Part shown: piece by piece, positions 30,629 through 38,086 of the stretch
Layout of the letters: every line of letters begins with the position of its first letter
Numbering within the stretch: position 1 is the first letter of the stretch
Origin: Pseudorhodobacter turbinis
GTDB lineage: Bacteria; Pseudomonadota; Alphaproteobacteria; Rhodobacterales; Rhodobacteraceae
Assembly: GCF_005234135.1 (NCBI RefSeq)
Contig: NZ_CP039965.1
Span: forward strand, 248,001 to 312,000
Direction: 5' to 3'
DNA: 64,000 nucleotides
The notes under the pieces: model-generated
Database searches by the model: none
What the model was told of the DNA's origin: nothing
Seen by the model: only the letters and a program-made list of their open reading frames with translations
Made by a program: the position numbers and the translations under genes

Positions 30629-31455
30629 AAAATTTGTCTCCTATAAAGACGCCAACAATTGGCACTCGATCATGCTCAACATGAACACGATTTGAACTAA
30701 ATTAACACAACCGTAGGCGTTTGGGAAGGGACGATTGCTACACTATTAGAAATTCACAGTAGCGATTTGAACGGTGATTGTTGAGGCAACGAGTTCGCTG
30801 GAGGCTCAATCGAGACATTGGATCTTTCTCGCTTTCATGCCGCCCCTGGTGCTTTTTAGGCTCCAGCCTTCGGTAACGGGGACGTCTCAGTCAAGTGCTT
30901 TTTGACATACGCATCCGACCGCATAGTTGCGGATTTGATGACAGTTGCTTTCTGAGCCATTCTGCTTTCGCCGCGGCCTTCGTCGGAGATCATCCCGGGT
31001 GCATGCTTCGGTCCGTGGGCAGCGCTTGGCTGCCAACATGATGCTGGTTCAAATGCAATTCCGATGTGCCTATCTCATAGGCGTGCTCAATGTTGGTCGG
31101 CAACAGTCCTGACCACGGCATTATCGGAACCACGCCCCTGAGCGTGTGAGTCGTCCGCCGATTGCATCTTAGCGGCGTAATCCGAGGTGAGCAGAGTAAC
31201 CACTCCATTGCTGCCGAAGGTGCATCAGTGGGCGCTGTGGCACGGCAGTATGACATGCGGGCCAATCATTTATCGGAATGCCGGCGAATGGCGCGCGTGG
31301 GCGATGGACAAGATGGCCACATAAGGTCAGATATTTAACCCAAGGGCTCCGCGCAAAGCTGGAGGAGACTTGGGGATCAAGTCCTCTCCCTTGTTGCAAT
31401 AAAGGCTATCAAAGGAGCCGCATCACATCGCGACAGGTCAACCTTGCATCGCCGT
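30629..31455. other. 827-bp interval without an intact gene
   Basis: This holds the leader of the VPLPA-CTERM gene and then a stretch whose frames are all broken. Short minus-strand frames near 30990-31265 and 31169-31399 have an irregular composition that may be transposase debris, but I cannot name a family. It separates the VPLPA-CTERM gene from the RTX fragment and looks like decayed mobile-element sequence. Confidence 0.4.
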
Positions 31456-31971
31456 CTATGCATCCATCATGTGCAACAAGCTGGCGTCTAAATCCAACTG
31501 AATGAGAGCATCCGGGCCAACATCCATAGCTACGTCCAGAATGCCATTAGATTCAGCGAACCCGAAGGCTTGAAAATACAGGGAATCTCCGCCCAAGATA
31601 TCGAGATCTACAATCAAATCCTCGCCCGGGCCATCCGCAAATACGAATTCATCAGCGTCAACCACACCGCTTAGAATATCACTGTCGGCCATCCCAATGA
31701 GTATGTCCGCCCCGCTTGATCCGTGCAGAAAGTCCTCGGCTACGGCACCTGCGATGGCATCATTGCCCGCCTGTGCGTCGGGTGTACCCGTCTGCACTAA
31801 GTCGCCGTGGTACCTCATGGTATCGATATCAGTATTCCAAGTCACATCACCAAGGATGCCCCCGCCTGAAAGGGCTGAAAAATCCACCAACATGGTCGTA
31901 TAGAGATCCCCTTCCGCAGGACTTCCAACCAGATTGACAATACCCGAGTATGTGACGGTGACGGCACCGCC
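31456..31971 (-). pseudogene. C-terminal fragment of an RTX-type calcium-binding protein
   Basis: About 172 codons. HGSSGADILIGMADSDIL resembles degenerate GGxGxD repeats, and DADEFVFADGPGEDLIVDLD is the usual sequence closing RTX (hemolysin-type) repeat domains in secreted proteobacterial proteins. The 5' end is missing: similarity to RTX proteins stops at about 31971, exactly where the pglZ fragment starts on the other strand. No start codon or signal is needed for a C-terminally secreted protein, but without its main body it is almost certainly inactive. Confidence 0.6.
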
Positions 31972-32796
31972 CATAACCGCATCGACGCGATCGGCGATGA
32001 TCTGAAAACCGAGGAGCAGTTGCCCGAGGCGGCAGAGGACGCAATCGAGGATCTGACCAAGCTTGTGCGCAAGCTGACCTCAGCCAATTTCTCCAACATC
32101 CTGATAACAGCGGACCACGGGTTCCTGTATCAGCACCGCGTGCTTGATGAGAGCGATTTCGCGATTGCCGATCCGCAGGGGGCTGAGATCCTCTTTCGGA
32201 ATCGCCGCTTCGTCATCGGTCGCGGGCTCAGCGCGACCGCTGGAATGAAGCACTTCACAGCCAAAGGGCTTGGTCTGTCCGGCGATCTGGAGGTTTTGAT
32301 CCCGAACTCGATCAACCGAATGCGGGTGAAAGGCGCTGGCAGCCGCTTTGTTCATGGCGGGGCTGCGCTCCAGGAAGTTGTCATTCCCGTCATCCGGGTC
32401 GGCAAGCAGCGCGAGGCCGATGTTGGCCATGTCGAGGTACAGATTTTCGTGACGGGTCGCAGCCTGATCTCTTCAGGCCAGACAGCGGTGACGCTCTATC
32501 AGGTTCAGCCGGTATCCGAGAAGATGCGGCCTCGTGAATTGCTGGCCGGCATTTATGCGACCGACGGCACACTGATTTCGGATGAGTACACGCTTCTCTT
32601 CGATTTTCGGTCGGAGAACGCCCGCGAACGCGAGATGCCGCGCAAGTTTCTGCTGTCGCGGGATGCCGACCGTTTCAACGATCAGGATGTCATCCTGAAA
32701 CTGCGCGAACGCGTCGGAAAGACCAGCCATTATCAGGACTATGCCAGTCACCGCTTTCAGCTGCGGCGTGGCATCACCACTGACTTTGATTTCTAA
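31972..32796 (+). pseudogene. pglZ: 3' fragment of pglZ (BREX alkaline-phosphatase-superfamily protein)
   Basis: 274 codons to the stop. The frame enters the PglZ domain abruptly at HNRIDAIGDDLKTEEQL and contains VRKLTSANFSNILITADHGF, the metal-binding part of the alkaline-phosphatase-like fold. PglZ proteins are usually around 800 or more residues, so roughly the C-terminal third remains. PglZ is a core component of BREX phage defence. brxL follows 11 bp later with AAGGAG between, as in a BREX operon. The 5' part and all upstream BREX genes are absent. Confidence 0.85.
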
Positions 32797-32807
32797 GGAG
32801 CCTGCGG

Positions 32808-34916
32808 ATGAGTGATCTCGACGCCAAAATCAATGAACATTTTGCGGGCTTCGTGGTCCGGAAAGACCTCGTGAAAGCGGTCAAAGGCAATGCGATCGTG
32901 CCCACCTACGTGCTGGAATATCTTCTGGGCCAATACTGTGCGACCGATGATGAGGCGTCGATCCAGACTGGCATTGAGACGGTGAAGGAAATTTTGCGCA
33001 AGCATTATGTCCACCGCAGCGAAGCTGGGCTGATCCAGTCGACCATCAAGGAAAAGGGCCGTTACAAGGTTATCGATCAGGTCAGCGTCTCGCTGAACGA
33101 GAAGACCGACAGCTATGAGGCTGTGTTTGACAATCTGGGTATCAAGAAGGTTGCCGTCGACAGTGGCACGGTGAAGGCGCACCCCAAATTGCTCGTGACC
33201 GGGGTTTGGTGCATTGCAGACGTGCAATATGAGTTTTCGGAGGATGCCAGGACCTCACCGTGGATCCTCGAGTCGATCAAGCCGATCCAGATTGCGAAGG
33301 TGGATTATGACCATTACCGCGAGGTCAGGAGCGCCTTCACCACGGAGGAGTGGATTGACATTCTGATGCAAAGCATCGGCTTCAGGCCGGAAGCATTCGG
33401 TCGCCGCAGCAAGCTGCTGCAACTCCTGCGGCTTATCCCCTTCGTCGAGCGAAACTACAACCTGATTGAGCTGGGGCCCAAGGGGACGGGCAAGTCCCAC
33501 ATCTATTCAGAGTTCTCGCCCCATGGGCAGCTGATCTCGGGCGGGGAGGTCAGCATCCCGAAGCTTTTCGTGAATAACTCGAACGGGCGTATCGGCCTAG
33601 TAGGCTATTGGGACGTCGTGGCCTTTGACGAATTTGCCGGACGCGAGAAGACCGCGAACAAGGCGCTGGTCGACATCATGAAGAACTACATGGCCAACAA
33701 GTCCTTCTCGCGGGGTGTCAACCCGATGGGGGCAGAGGCCAGCTTCTCGTTTGTGGGCAATACCGACCACAATGTGCCCTTCATGCTGAAAAACAGCGAC
33801 CTATTCGAGGCGCTACCAAGCCAGTTTCACGATTCAGCCTTCATCGACCGTCTGCACGCCTATTTGCCTGGTTGGGAGATCGACGTCATCCGCGGCGAGA
33901 TGTTCACCAAGGGATTTGGCTTCATTGTGAACTATCTTGTCGAGATCCTGCGTCACCTACGGTCAGAAGATTTCTCGAACCGGCCGGACCAGTTTTTTCA
34001 GGTCAGCGAGAGGATTTCGACGCGAGACCGGGATGCGATTTACAAGACGATGTCGGGCATGCTGAAGCTGATCTTCCCTGATGGCAGTCAGGCCGAGGCT
34101 GAGGTCGAGGAACTGCTGCGCCTTGCCATGGAAAGCCGTAAACGGGTGAAGGATCAGCTCGCCCGGATCGACACTACTTACCCGGAAGTCGATTTTCATT
34201 ACGTTGGCTCTGACGGTGCAAAGCGGCATGTTAGCACTGTCGAAGAAGATGAGTATCCGCAGTTCTATCACCTCAAGCCAGCTCTTGACCCAAAGGACCA
34301 AGGAAACGCCGCCGTTGCTCCGCCCAGCGCGCATCTGCCATCTGAAGACGACGAGCGCGCCATGGCACCAATTGCTTCGATTTCACCCAAACCTCAGCCT
34401 GCCCCAAAACTAGCTGAGGGCCACCATGTCTTTGCGGAAAACCGCAAGGGCGTCAGCTACGACAAGCTTTTTGGGCCCTACATTGATGGGGCCAGCCGCA
34501 TCATCGTGACGGATCCGTATATTCGCCTGTTTTACCAGCACCGGAACATGATGGAATTCGTCGAGATGGTGATCCGCCGGAAACCCCCGGAGGATCAGGT
34601 CAAGGTTCACCTTGTGACGGGGCCGGACGAGGGCACCATCTCCCGCCAGCGCGAGTTGCTCGAGTCAATCACTACGGCCTGCACAGGCACCGGTGTAGAG
34701 TTCAGCTGGGCTTTCGATACGTCTGGCACAGCCCATGCCCGCGACATTGTCACCGATACTGGCTGGAAGATGGTGCTGGATCGGGGGCTCGATATTTTTC
34801 AACCACCTATCAAGACAGAGGGGTTTTCACTGGGCGATCGGTTGCAAGAGCACCGCATGCTCAAGAATTTCTATGTGACCTATGTGCGCTTAGACCCTGA
34901 TGTGGGGGGCACATGA
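32808..34916 (+). CDS. brxL: BREX protein BrxL (AAA+ ATPase with MIT_C-like tail)
   Basis: 702 aa, apparently intact. N-terminal region about 1-180; AAA+ core with Walker A GPKGTGKS (223-230), Walker B VVAFDE (270-275), sensor-like GNTD (317-320) and Arg348. After a Pro-rich linker (about 495-545), residues 548-695 resemble the C-terminal phospholipase-D-like domain of eukaryotic MITD1: SYDKLFGPYI, IIVTDPYIR, VHLVTGPDEG, ARDIVTDTGWKMVLDRGLDIF. I see no Lon-type Ser-Lys protease motif. BrxL acts with other BREX proteins in phage defence; here only a pglZ piece accompanies it. Confidence 0.88.
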   Translation: MSDLDAKINEHFAGFVVRKDLVKAVKGNAIVPTYVLEYLLGQYCATDDEASIQTGIETVKEILRKHYVHRSEAGLIQSTIKEKGRYKVIDQVSVSLNEKTDSYEAVFDNLGIKKVAVDSGTVKAHPKLLVTGVWCIADVQYEFSEDARTSPWILESIKPIQIAKVDYDHYREVRSAFTTEEWIDILMQSIGFRPEAFGRRSKLLQLLRLIPFVERNYNLIELGPKGTGKSHIYSEFSPHGQLISGGEVSIPKLFVNNSNGRIGLVGYWDVVAFDEFAGREKTANKALVDIMKNYMANKSFSRGVNPMGAEASFSFVGNTDHNVPFMLKNSDLFEALPSQFHDSAFIDRLHAYLPGWEIDVIRGEMFTKGFGFIVNYLVEILRHLRSEDFSNRPDQFFQVSERISTRDRDAIYKTMSGMLKLIFPDGSQAEAEVEELLRLAMESRKRVKDQLARIDTTYPEVDFHYVGSDGAKRHVSTVEEDEYPQFYHLKPALDPKDQGNAAVAPPSAHLPSEDDERAMAPIASISPKPQPAPKLAEGHHVFAENRKGVSYDKLFGPYIDGASRIIVTDPYIRLFYQHRNMMEFVEMVIRRKPPEDQVKVHLVTGPDEGTISRQRELLESITTACTGTGVEFSWAFDTSGTAHARDIVTDTGWKMVLDRGLDIFQPPIKTEGFSLGDRLQEHRMLKNFYVTYVRLDPDVGGT

Positions 34917-35113
34917 GTTTTTGCATATGTCGCTCCATTCCGGTAGCGCCGGAGATGACACCCAGCTTGTCTAAATCGGCTGATACGCTTTCCCTCAGCT
35001 GCCGCAGCGCGATAAATGCCGTTAGACCGCGCAGGGATCGTACGCGCCGTTTGATGCTGGCGGCCTGGGACCGGATTGAAGCGCGCCGTGAATTCATGAC
35101 GTCGGGGATGTAG
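34913..35113 (+). CDS. Small hypothetical protein after brxL
   Basis: 66 aa. It starts in a 4-bp ATGA overlap with the brxL stop and ends 3 bp before the next start, spacing typical of an operon. The product is Ser/Arg-rich, with a basic C-terminal half (RRDRTRRLMLAAWDRIEARR). No domain is recognised. A longer frame runs antisense here, but its composition looks non-coding. Confidence 0.4.
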   Translation: MSFCICRSIPVAPEMTPSLSKSADTLSLSCRSAINAVRPRRDRTRRLMLAAWDRIEARREFMTSGM

Positions 35114-35116
35114 GGT

Positions 35117-35881
35117 ATGCATCCCGCCGTCCGGCCCCTTTTGATTATTGTCTTCGTGGTCTTGGTGGTCATTCTGTTTCCGGAGCTCCTTATAATCGCA
35201 CTTCTGCTGCTGTTGCTCTGGCTGATCATGAATCTGGCCACGCACGGGCCCGTCTGGATCTTTTGGCAACGGGATGCGGCGCTTTTGCGCATGGGCAAAT
35301 TCTCGTGGTTCCGCAGATTGCCGGGTATCACAGCGACCCTGCGCGGGGTCGAACAGCGAGAAGCAGAACGCGACGCTAAACGCGAACGGCAGGCCGAGGA
35401 GAAAAGACGCAGAAAGGTTGAGGCCGAAGCCCGTGAGCGTGCCGAGCGCGACAGGGCCTAGAAAGAGCATGATACGCTGGTCGAGCGGCCCATTCCACCG
35501 GACATTAGACGTGACATACGGGCTTTTCTGGATGGCGCTTTTGTCGGCGAAGACCGCTCTCCGCTGACTTATGTAGGTTACAGAGTTGGCAAGACGCGAG
35601 GGCTTGTTGCTCGAGAAAGACAAAGACGGCTGGATGTGTGTTTTCGGATCGAAATCCCATCAGAGCTCGACCCAAAATATAAAGGTTGGGGCGCGCCCGC
35701 GACTCAGCAGCGGTACCGCTCTATTGAGAAACATCTGAAAATGCTTGTGGATATGCGAAGCGGCCGCAGTAATCTAAGGTTCGCCGTGGCAGATTGGGAG
35801 GCGGATAGGGATTGGTTCTTGCGCGAGCACAAAGCGTTCGCCGATCTGTTGCAACGCTATCCCCCGCGGCGACATCGGTGA
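35117..35881 (+). pseudogene. Membrane/coiled-coil protein gene interrupted by an amber codon
   Basis: From the ATG at 35117 the frame encodes a very hydrophobic helix pair (about residues 8-40), then a basic/acidic coiled coil rich in Arg, Glu and Ala, and stops at TAG (35459-35461). The same frame continues open for 139 more codons to TGA at 35881 (KEHDTLVERPIPPDIRRDI onward), with a folded-domain composition. A CAG-to-TAG change of one Gln codon in a 254-aa protein would explain this. I do not recognise the C-terminal domain. It probably belongs to the BREX-linked operon. If TAG were read through, the full protein would be made. Confidence 0.55.
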
Positions 35882-35948
35882 CCGAACATGGGTGATTTCG
35901 TTTCAATTAACAAGCTTGGCCGCATCTGCAAGACGAGCGTTTCCCCCC

Positions 35949-36155
35949 TCATGGGAGATTAAGTTGAAGACATTCTAACAGTCGGTGGACTTCCCAAGCC
36001 TCTTGGTACTTTAGCGGGTCTTTCGTTTTAAGCGACCATTCCACCGCAGACTTGCCCAACATCGCCCGCATTTGGGGTGAAGTGATACGACGCCTATACT
36101 TAGCGTTGCCCGTTTTCCCAATCTTGAGATGTGGCAATTCCATCGTGAACCTCAT
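35949..36155 (-). pseudogene. N-terminal fragment of a tyrosine recombinase (integrase)
   Basis: 68 codons from the ATG at 36155. The product MRFTMELPHLKIGKTGNAKY, then RRRITSPQMRAMLGKSAVEWSLKT, has the pattern of the N-terminal arm of phage and island integrases (Tyr-Arg-Arg, 'LGK', 'SLKTKD'). The catalytic domain is missing. It starts 82 bp from the 3' end of tRNA-Thr and points away from it, the standard place for an island integrase, so the tRNA gene is the probable attachment site. Confidence 0.6.
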
Positions 36156-36170
36156 AGTCGCCACACCACT

Positions 36171-36192
36171 TTGTGTAGCGGTTGTGTAGCGG
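36171..36192. repeat. Two tandem 11-bp repeats upstream of the integrase fragment
   Basis: TTGTGTAGCGG occurs twice head to tail (36171-36181 and 36182-36192) between the integrase start and tRNA-Thr. Short direct repeats in this position often serve as integrase arm sites or excisionase sites; that role is inferred. Confidence 0.6.
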
Positions 36193-36236
36193 TTTTTGGG
36201 GTAATGCCTTGAAGATTCAACGATTTCAAGCGTAAA

Positions 36237-36312
36237 TGGTGCCCCCACACGGACTCGAACCGCGGACCCTCTGATTACAAATCAGATGCTCTACCAGCTG
36301 AGCTATAGGGGC
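36237..36312 (-). tRNA. tRNA-Thr (anticodon UGU)
   Basis: 76 nt including encoded CCA. The acceptor stem GCCCCTA/TGGGGGC, D-arm AGCTCAGCTGGTAGAGC, anticodon arm TCTGA-TTTGTAA-TCAGA with anticodon TGT, and T-arm GTTCGAATC are all present. A truncated integrase lies at its 3' side. Confidence 0.97.
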
Positions 36313-36322
36313 AACGTGGGTC

Positions 36323-36350
36323 TGATAACCTTTGTCGGTATGCTGTGCAA
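36323..36350 (-). promoter_or_regulatory. Candidate promoter of tRNA-Thr
   Basis: On the minus strand TTGCAC (36345-36350) and TTATCA (36323-36328) are 16 bp apart, 10 bp before the tRNA 5' end, a plausible sigma-70 -35/-10 pair. Confidence 0.45.
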
Positions 36351-36782
36351 GAGCGGTAATGACACTATCGACAGAAAAATTCTGAATGCGGGCCTGCCTG
36401 TGGGATTTGACAGGGGTTGATTGCTTTTGCGGGCATGAACTATGGCTTGATTTGCGGATTATGTGCGCAAGCGGCAAGAAGGTAGCCACGTTTTCCTGAA
36501 GTGGTCGTGCTTTTCAGGACAGGTTTTCGGCTTGGCTAAGGTGCATTTGGTGTATGTTCATGCCGCTTTTTGTATCTCCGCTTGGGTGAATTATGCGATG
36601 TTCGGAGTGCGCTTATCAAGGGCCGTGTGAGGGCGCTCTGAGTTGTAGAACTCAATCCAGTTATCGATGATCCGTTTCGCTTGGAAACCGTCGGTGATTT
36701 CATGCAGATAGACGGCCTCCTGTTTCAGCGACCGCCACAGCCGTTCGATGAAGATGTTGTCCAAGTAGCGGCCCCGCCCATC

Positions 36783-36821
36783 TATTACCGTCAGGGTATT
36801 GCATCGCAATATCCCGAGAGG
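36783..36821 (-). repeat. Palindromic mini-element, copy P3 (39 bp, in orfB)
   Basis: On the minus strand: CCTCTC, a bulged hairpin GGGATATTGC-GAT-GCAATACCC, then TGACGGTAATA. It is inserted exactly between the codons for ISM and DGRG of the transposase and adds 13 residues without a stop. It aligns with P2 over its whole length; the right border is the most diverged. Confidence 0.65.
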
Positions 36822-37268
36822 CATCGAGATTTTAATTTCAGCCTTGGTCAAAGTCGTGATCCAGCCCGTGCCTGTGTATTGGCTGCCCTGGCCCGTATTC
36901 ATTATCTCTGGTTTGCCATATCGGGCGATTGCCTCCTCCAACGCCTCAACACAAAAGCTGGCATCGAGCGTATTGGAAAGCTGCCAGGTCAAAACCTTGC
37001 GGGTCGCCCAGTCCATAATCGCCACCAGATACAGAAAGCCGTTCTTGACCGGAATGTAGGTAATGTCGCCGCACCAAACTTGATTGGGCTGCGTGATAGC
37101 GAGCTTTCTCAACAGATAAGGATAGATCCGATGTTGAGGATGCTTTTTGCTGGCGTTCGGCCCCTTATAGATGGTCTGCAACCCCATGAGGTTCATCAGG
37201 CGACGAACAAGATGCCGCCCAGCAGAGAACCCCGACTGAGGAAAATAAGCCACGATTGGGCGGCTGCC

Positions 37269-37309
37269 CCCTCTCGGGCCATTGCTGCGCAATGCCCTGC
37301 CGGGCAACG
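37269..37309 (+). repeat. Palindromic mini-element, copy P2 (41 bp, in orfB)
   Basis: On the plus strand: CCCTCTC, a bulged hairpin GGGCCATTGC-TGC-GCAATGCCC, then TGCCGGGCAACG. Removing 41 bp restores the orfB frame and joins FTKYPFF to GSRPIVAYF, as in other IS3 transposases. Confidence 0.7.
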
Positions 37310-37493
37310 AAAGAACGGGTATTTCGTGAACACACAATCAATCTCATGCATAAGTTTAAGCGTCTCAGCATTCATGCCAACTGGTGTGTAATAGATCGAT
37401 GAGCGGCTGATCTTGAGCAACTTACACTGGCGCGTCAGGCTCAGTTTTGTGTTGTCTTTACGGATCATCTCGCGGCGTTTTGATGGGCTCATC

Positions 37494-37530
37494 CCCTCTC
37501 ACGCATGTAAACATGCGTTGCCGGGCAACG
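37494..37530 (+). repeat. Palindromic mini-element, copy P1 (37 bp, orfA/orfB junction)
   Basis: On the plus strand: CCCTCTC, a palindrome ACGCATGTAAACATGCGT, then TGCCGGGCAACG. The borders match P2 exactly while the hairpin arms differ but still pair. It supplies the orfA stop. Confidence 0.65.
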
Positions 37531-37804
37531 GCTTCAGCCCTTGTGACAAGAAATCATTTTCCACCGCCAGTTGACCAATCTTGGCGTGCAGTTCTTTAAT
37601 TTCGCCGTCCTTATTCTCAGCCTTCTTGACCTTATCTGAGAACACCCCTGCCATGCCTTCAATCGCCTGCCGTTTCCACGTGCTTACCTGCGTAGGGTGA
37701 AGTTGGCGTTTGGCTGCGATCTCCTGAACCGTCTTGTCACCGCGCAGCGCCTCAAGCGCCACAGCAGCCTTGAACTGATCTGAAAAATTCCGTCGCTTTG
37801 TCAT
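37499..37804 (-). CDS. IS3 transposase orfA (helix-turn-helix protein)
   Basis: About 101 aa from the ATG at 37804, beginning MTKRRNFSDQFKAAVALEAL, the classic IS3 OrfA start, with an HTH (TVQEIAAKRQLHPTQVSTWK) and a leucine-rich C-terminal helix. In intact elements OrfA regulates and is fused to OrfB by frameshifting. Its last few codons (LPGNACLHA) are derived from the palindromic insertion at 37494-37530, so the natural C-terminus and frameshift site are altered. Confidence 0.85.
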   Translation of the reverse strand: MTKRRNFSDQFKAAVALEALRGDKTVQEIAAKRQLHPTQVSTWKRQAIEGMAGVFSDKVKKAENKDGEIKELHAKIGQLAVENDFLSQGLKPLPGNACLHA

Positions 37805-38086
37805 TCTCGTATCCATTCGTTCGTATTGGATACACCTTAGCACGCTGTCCAATTTTGCCGGACCACTTCATTCCTTTGCCGCAGGAGGACTGGATCGTTT
37901 GGTGAGGGATCGCGGCAGAATCAGGTTCGTTTGCCGCGCTTCTCCTGCCAAAAGGGCAGGTGCCTCTTTGGTGGAAAAGGGATGATCCAGAAAAAGCGAC
38001 GCGCCTCGGCCCGGTAATTTTTCAATCGCCCCTGTTTCTTTGATCCGGCATATTTTAAGGTCGTGTGACCAAGTCTAGGGGGGCAT

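Larger units (their letters stand above)
36591..37492 (-). pseudogene. IS3 transposase orfB (DDE domain), disrupted
   Basis: The N-terminal part (MSPSKRREMIRKDNTK to FTKYPFF) and the C-terminal part (IVAYFPQSGFSAGRH to the end) are in different frames. The break is at a 41-bp palindromic insertion (37269-37309). The DDE part is recognisable (WCGDITYIPV, then the usual NTDQGSQ reading here as NTGQGSQ, and FIERLWRSLKQE). A second insertion of 39 bp (36783-36821) adds 13 residues in frame between IKISM and DGRGRYLDN. NTGQGSQ also loses the second catalytic Asp. Confidence 0.85.
36497..37870 (-). mobile_element. IS3-family insertion sequence, 1374 bp
   Basis: Both ends begin TGAAGTGGTC inward and share further bases (GGACAG, then GCTAAGGTG), giving imperfect terminal inverted repeats. 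TTCC flanks both ends (36493-36496 and 37871-37874), a likely 4-bp target duplication. Inside are orfA and orfB of an IS3 transposase. Without three internal palindromic insertions (37, 41 and 39 bp) it would be about 1257 bp, normal for IS3. orfB is frameshifted, so the element is probably immobile without help. Confidence 0.85.

Noticed and set aside
34880..35623. A 247-codon frame antisense to the end of brxL and the next two genes
   Set aside because: Low-complexity Gln/His/Arg-rich product; operon-like overlaps and membrane/coiled-coil features favour the plus strand.
36237..36312. A direct repeat of the tRNA-Thr 3' end (second attachment site) elsewhere in the window
   Set aside because: I scanned 25-36 kb for the tRNA 3'-end sequence (TGGTGCCCCCAC, GGACTCGAAC) and saw no second copy, so the outer end of the island is not defined.
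36226..36489. An 87-codon frame on the minus strand across the tRNA
   Set aside because: It overlaps the whole tRNA-Thr gene and has no domain or conserved pattern.
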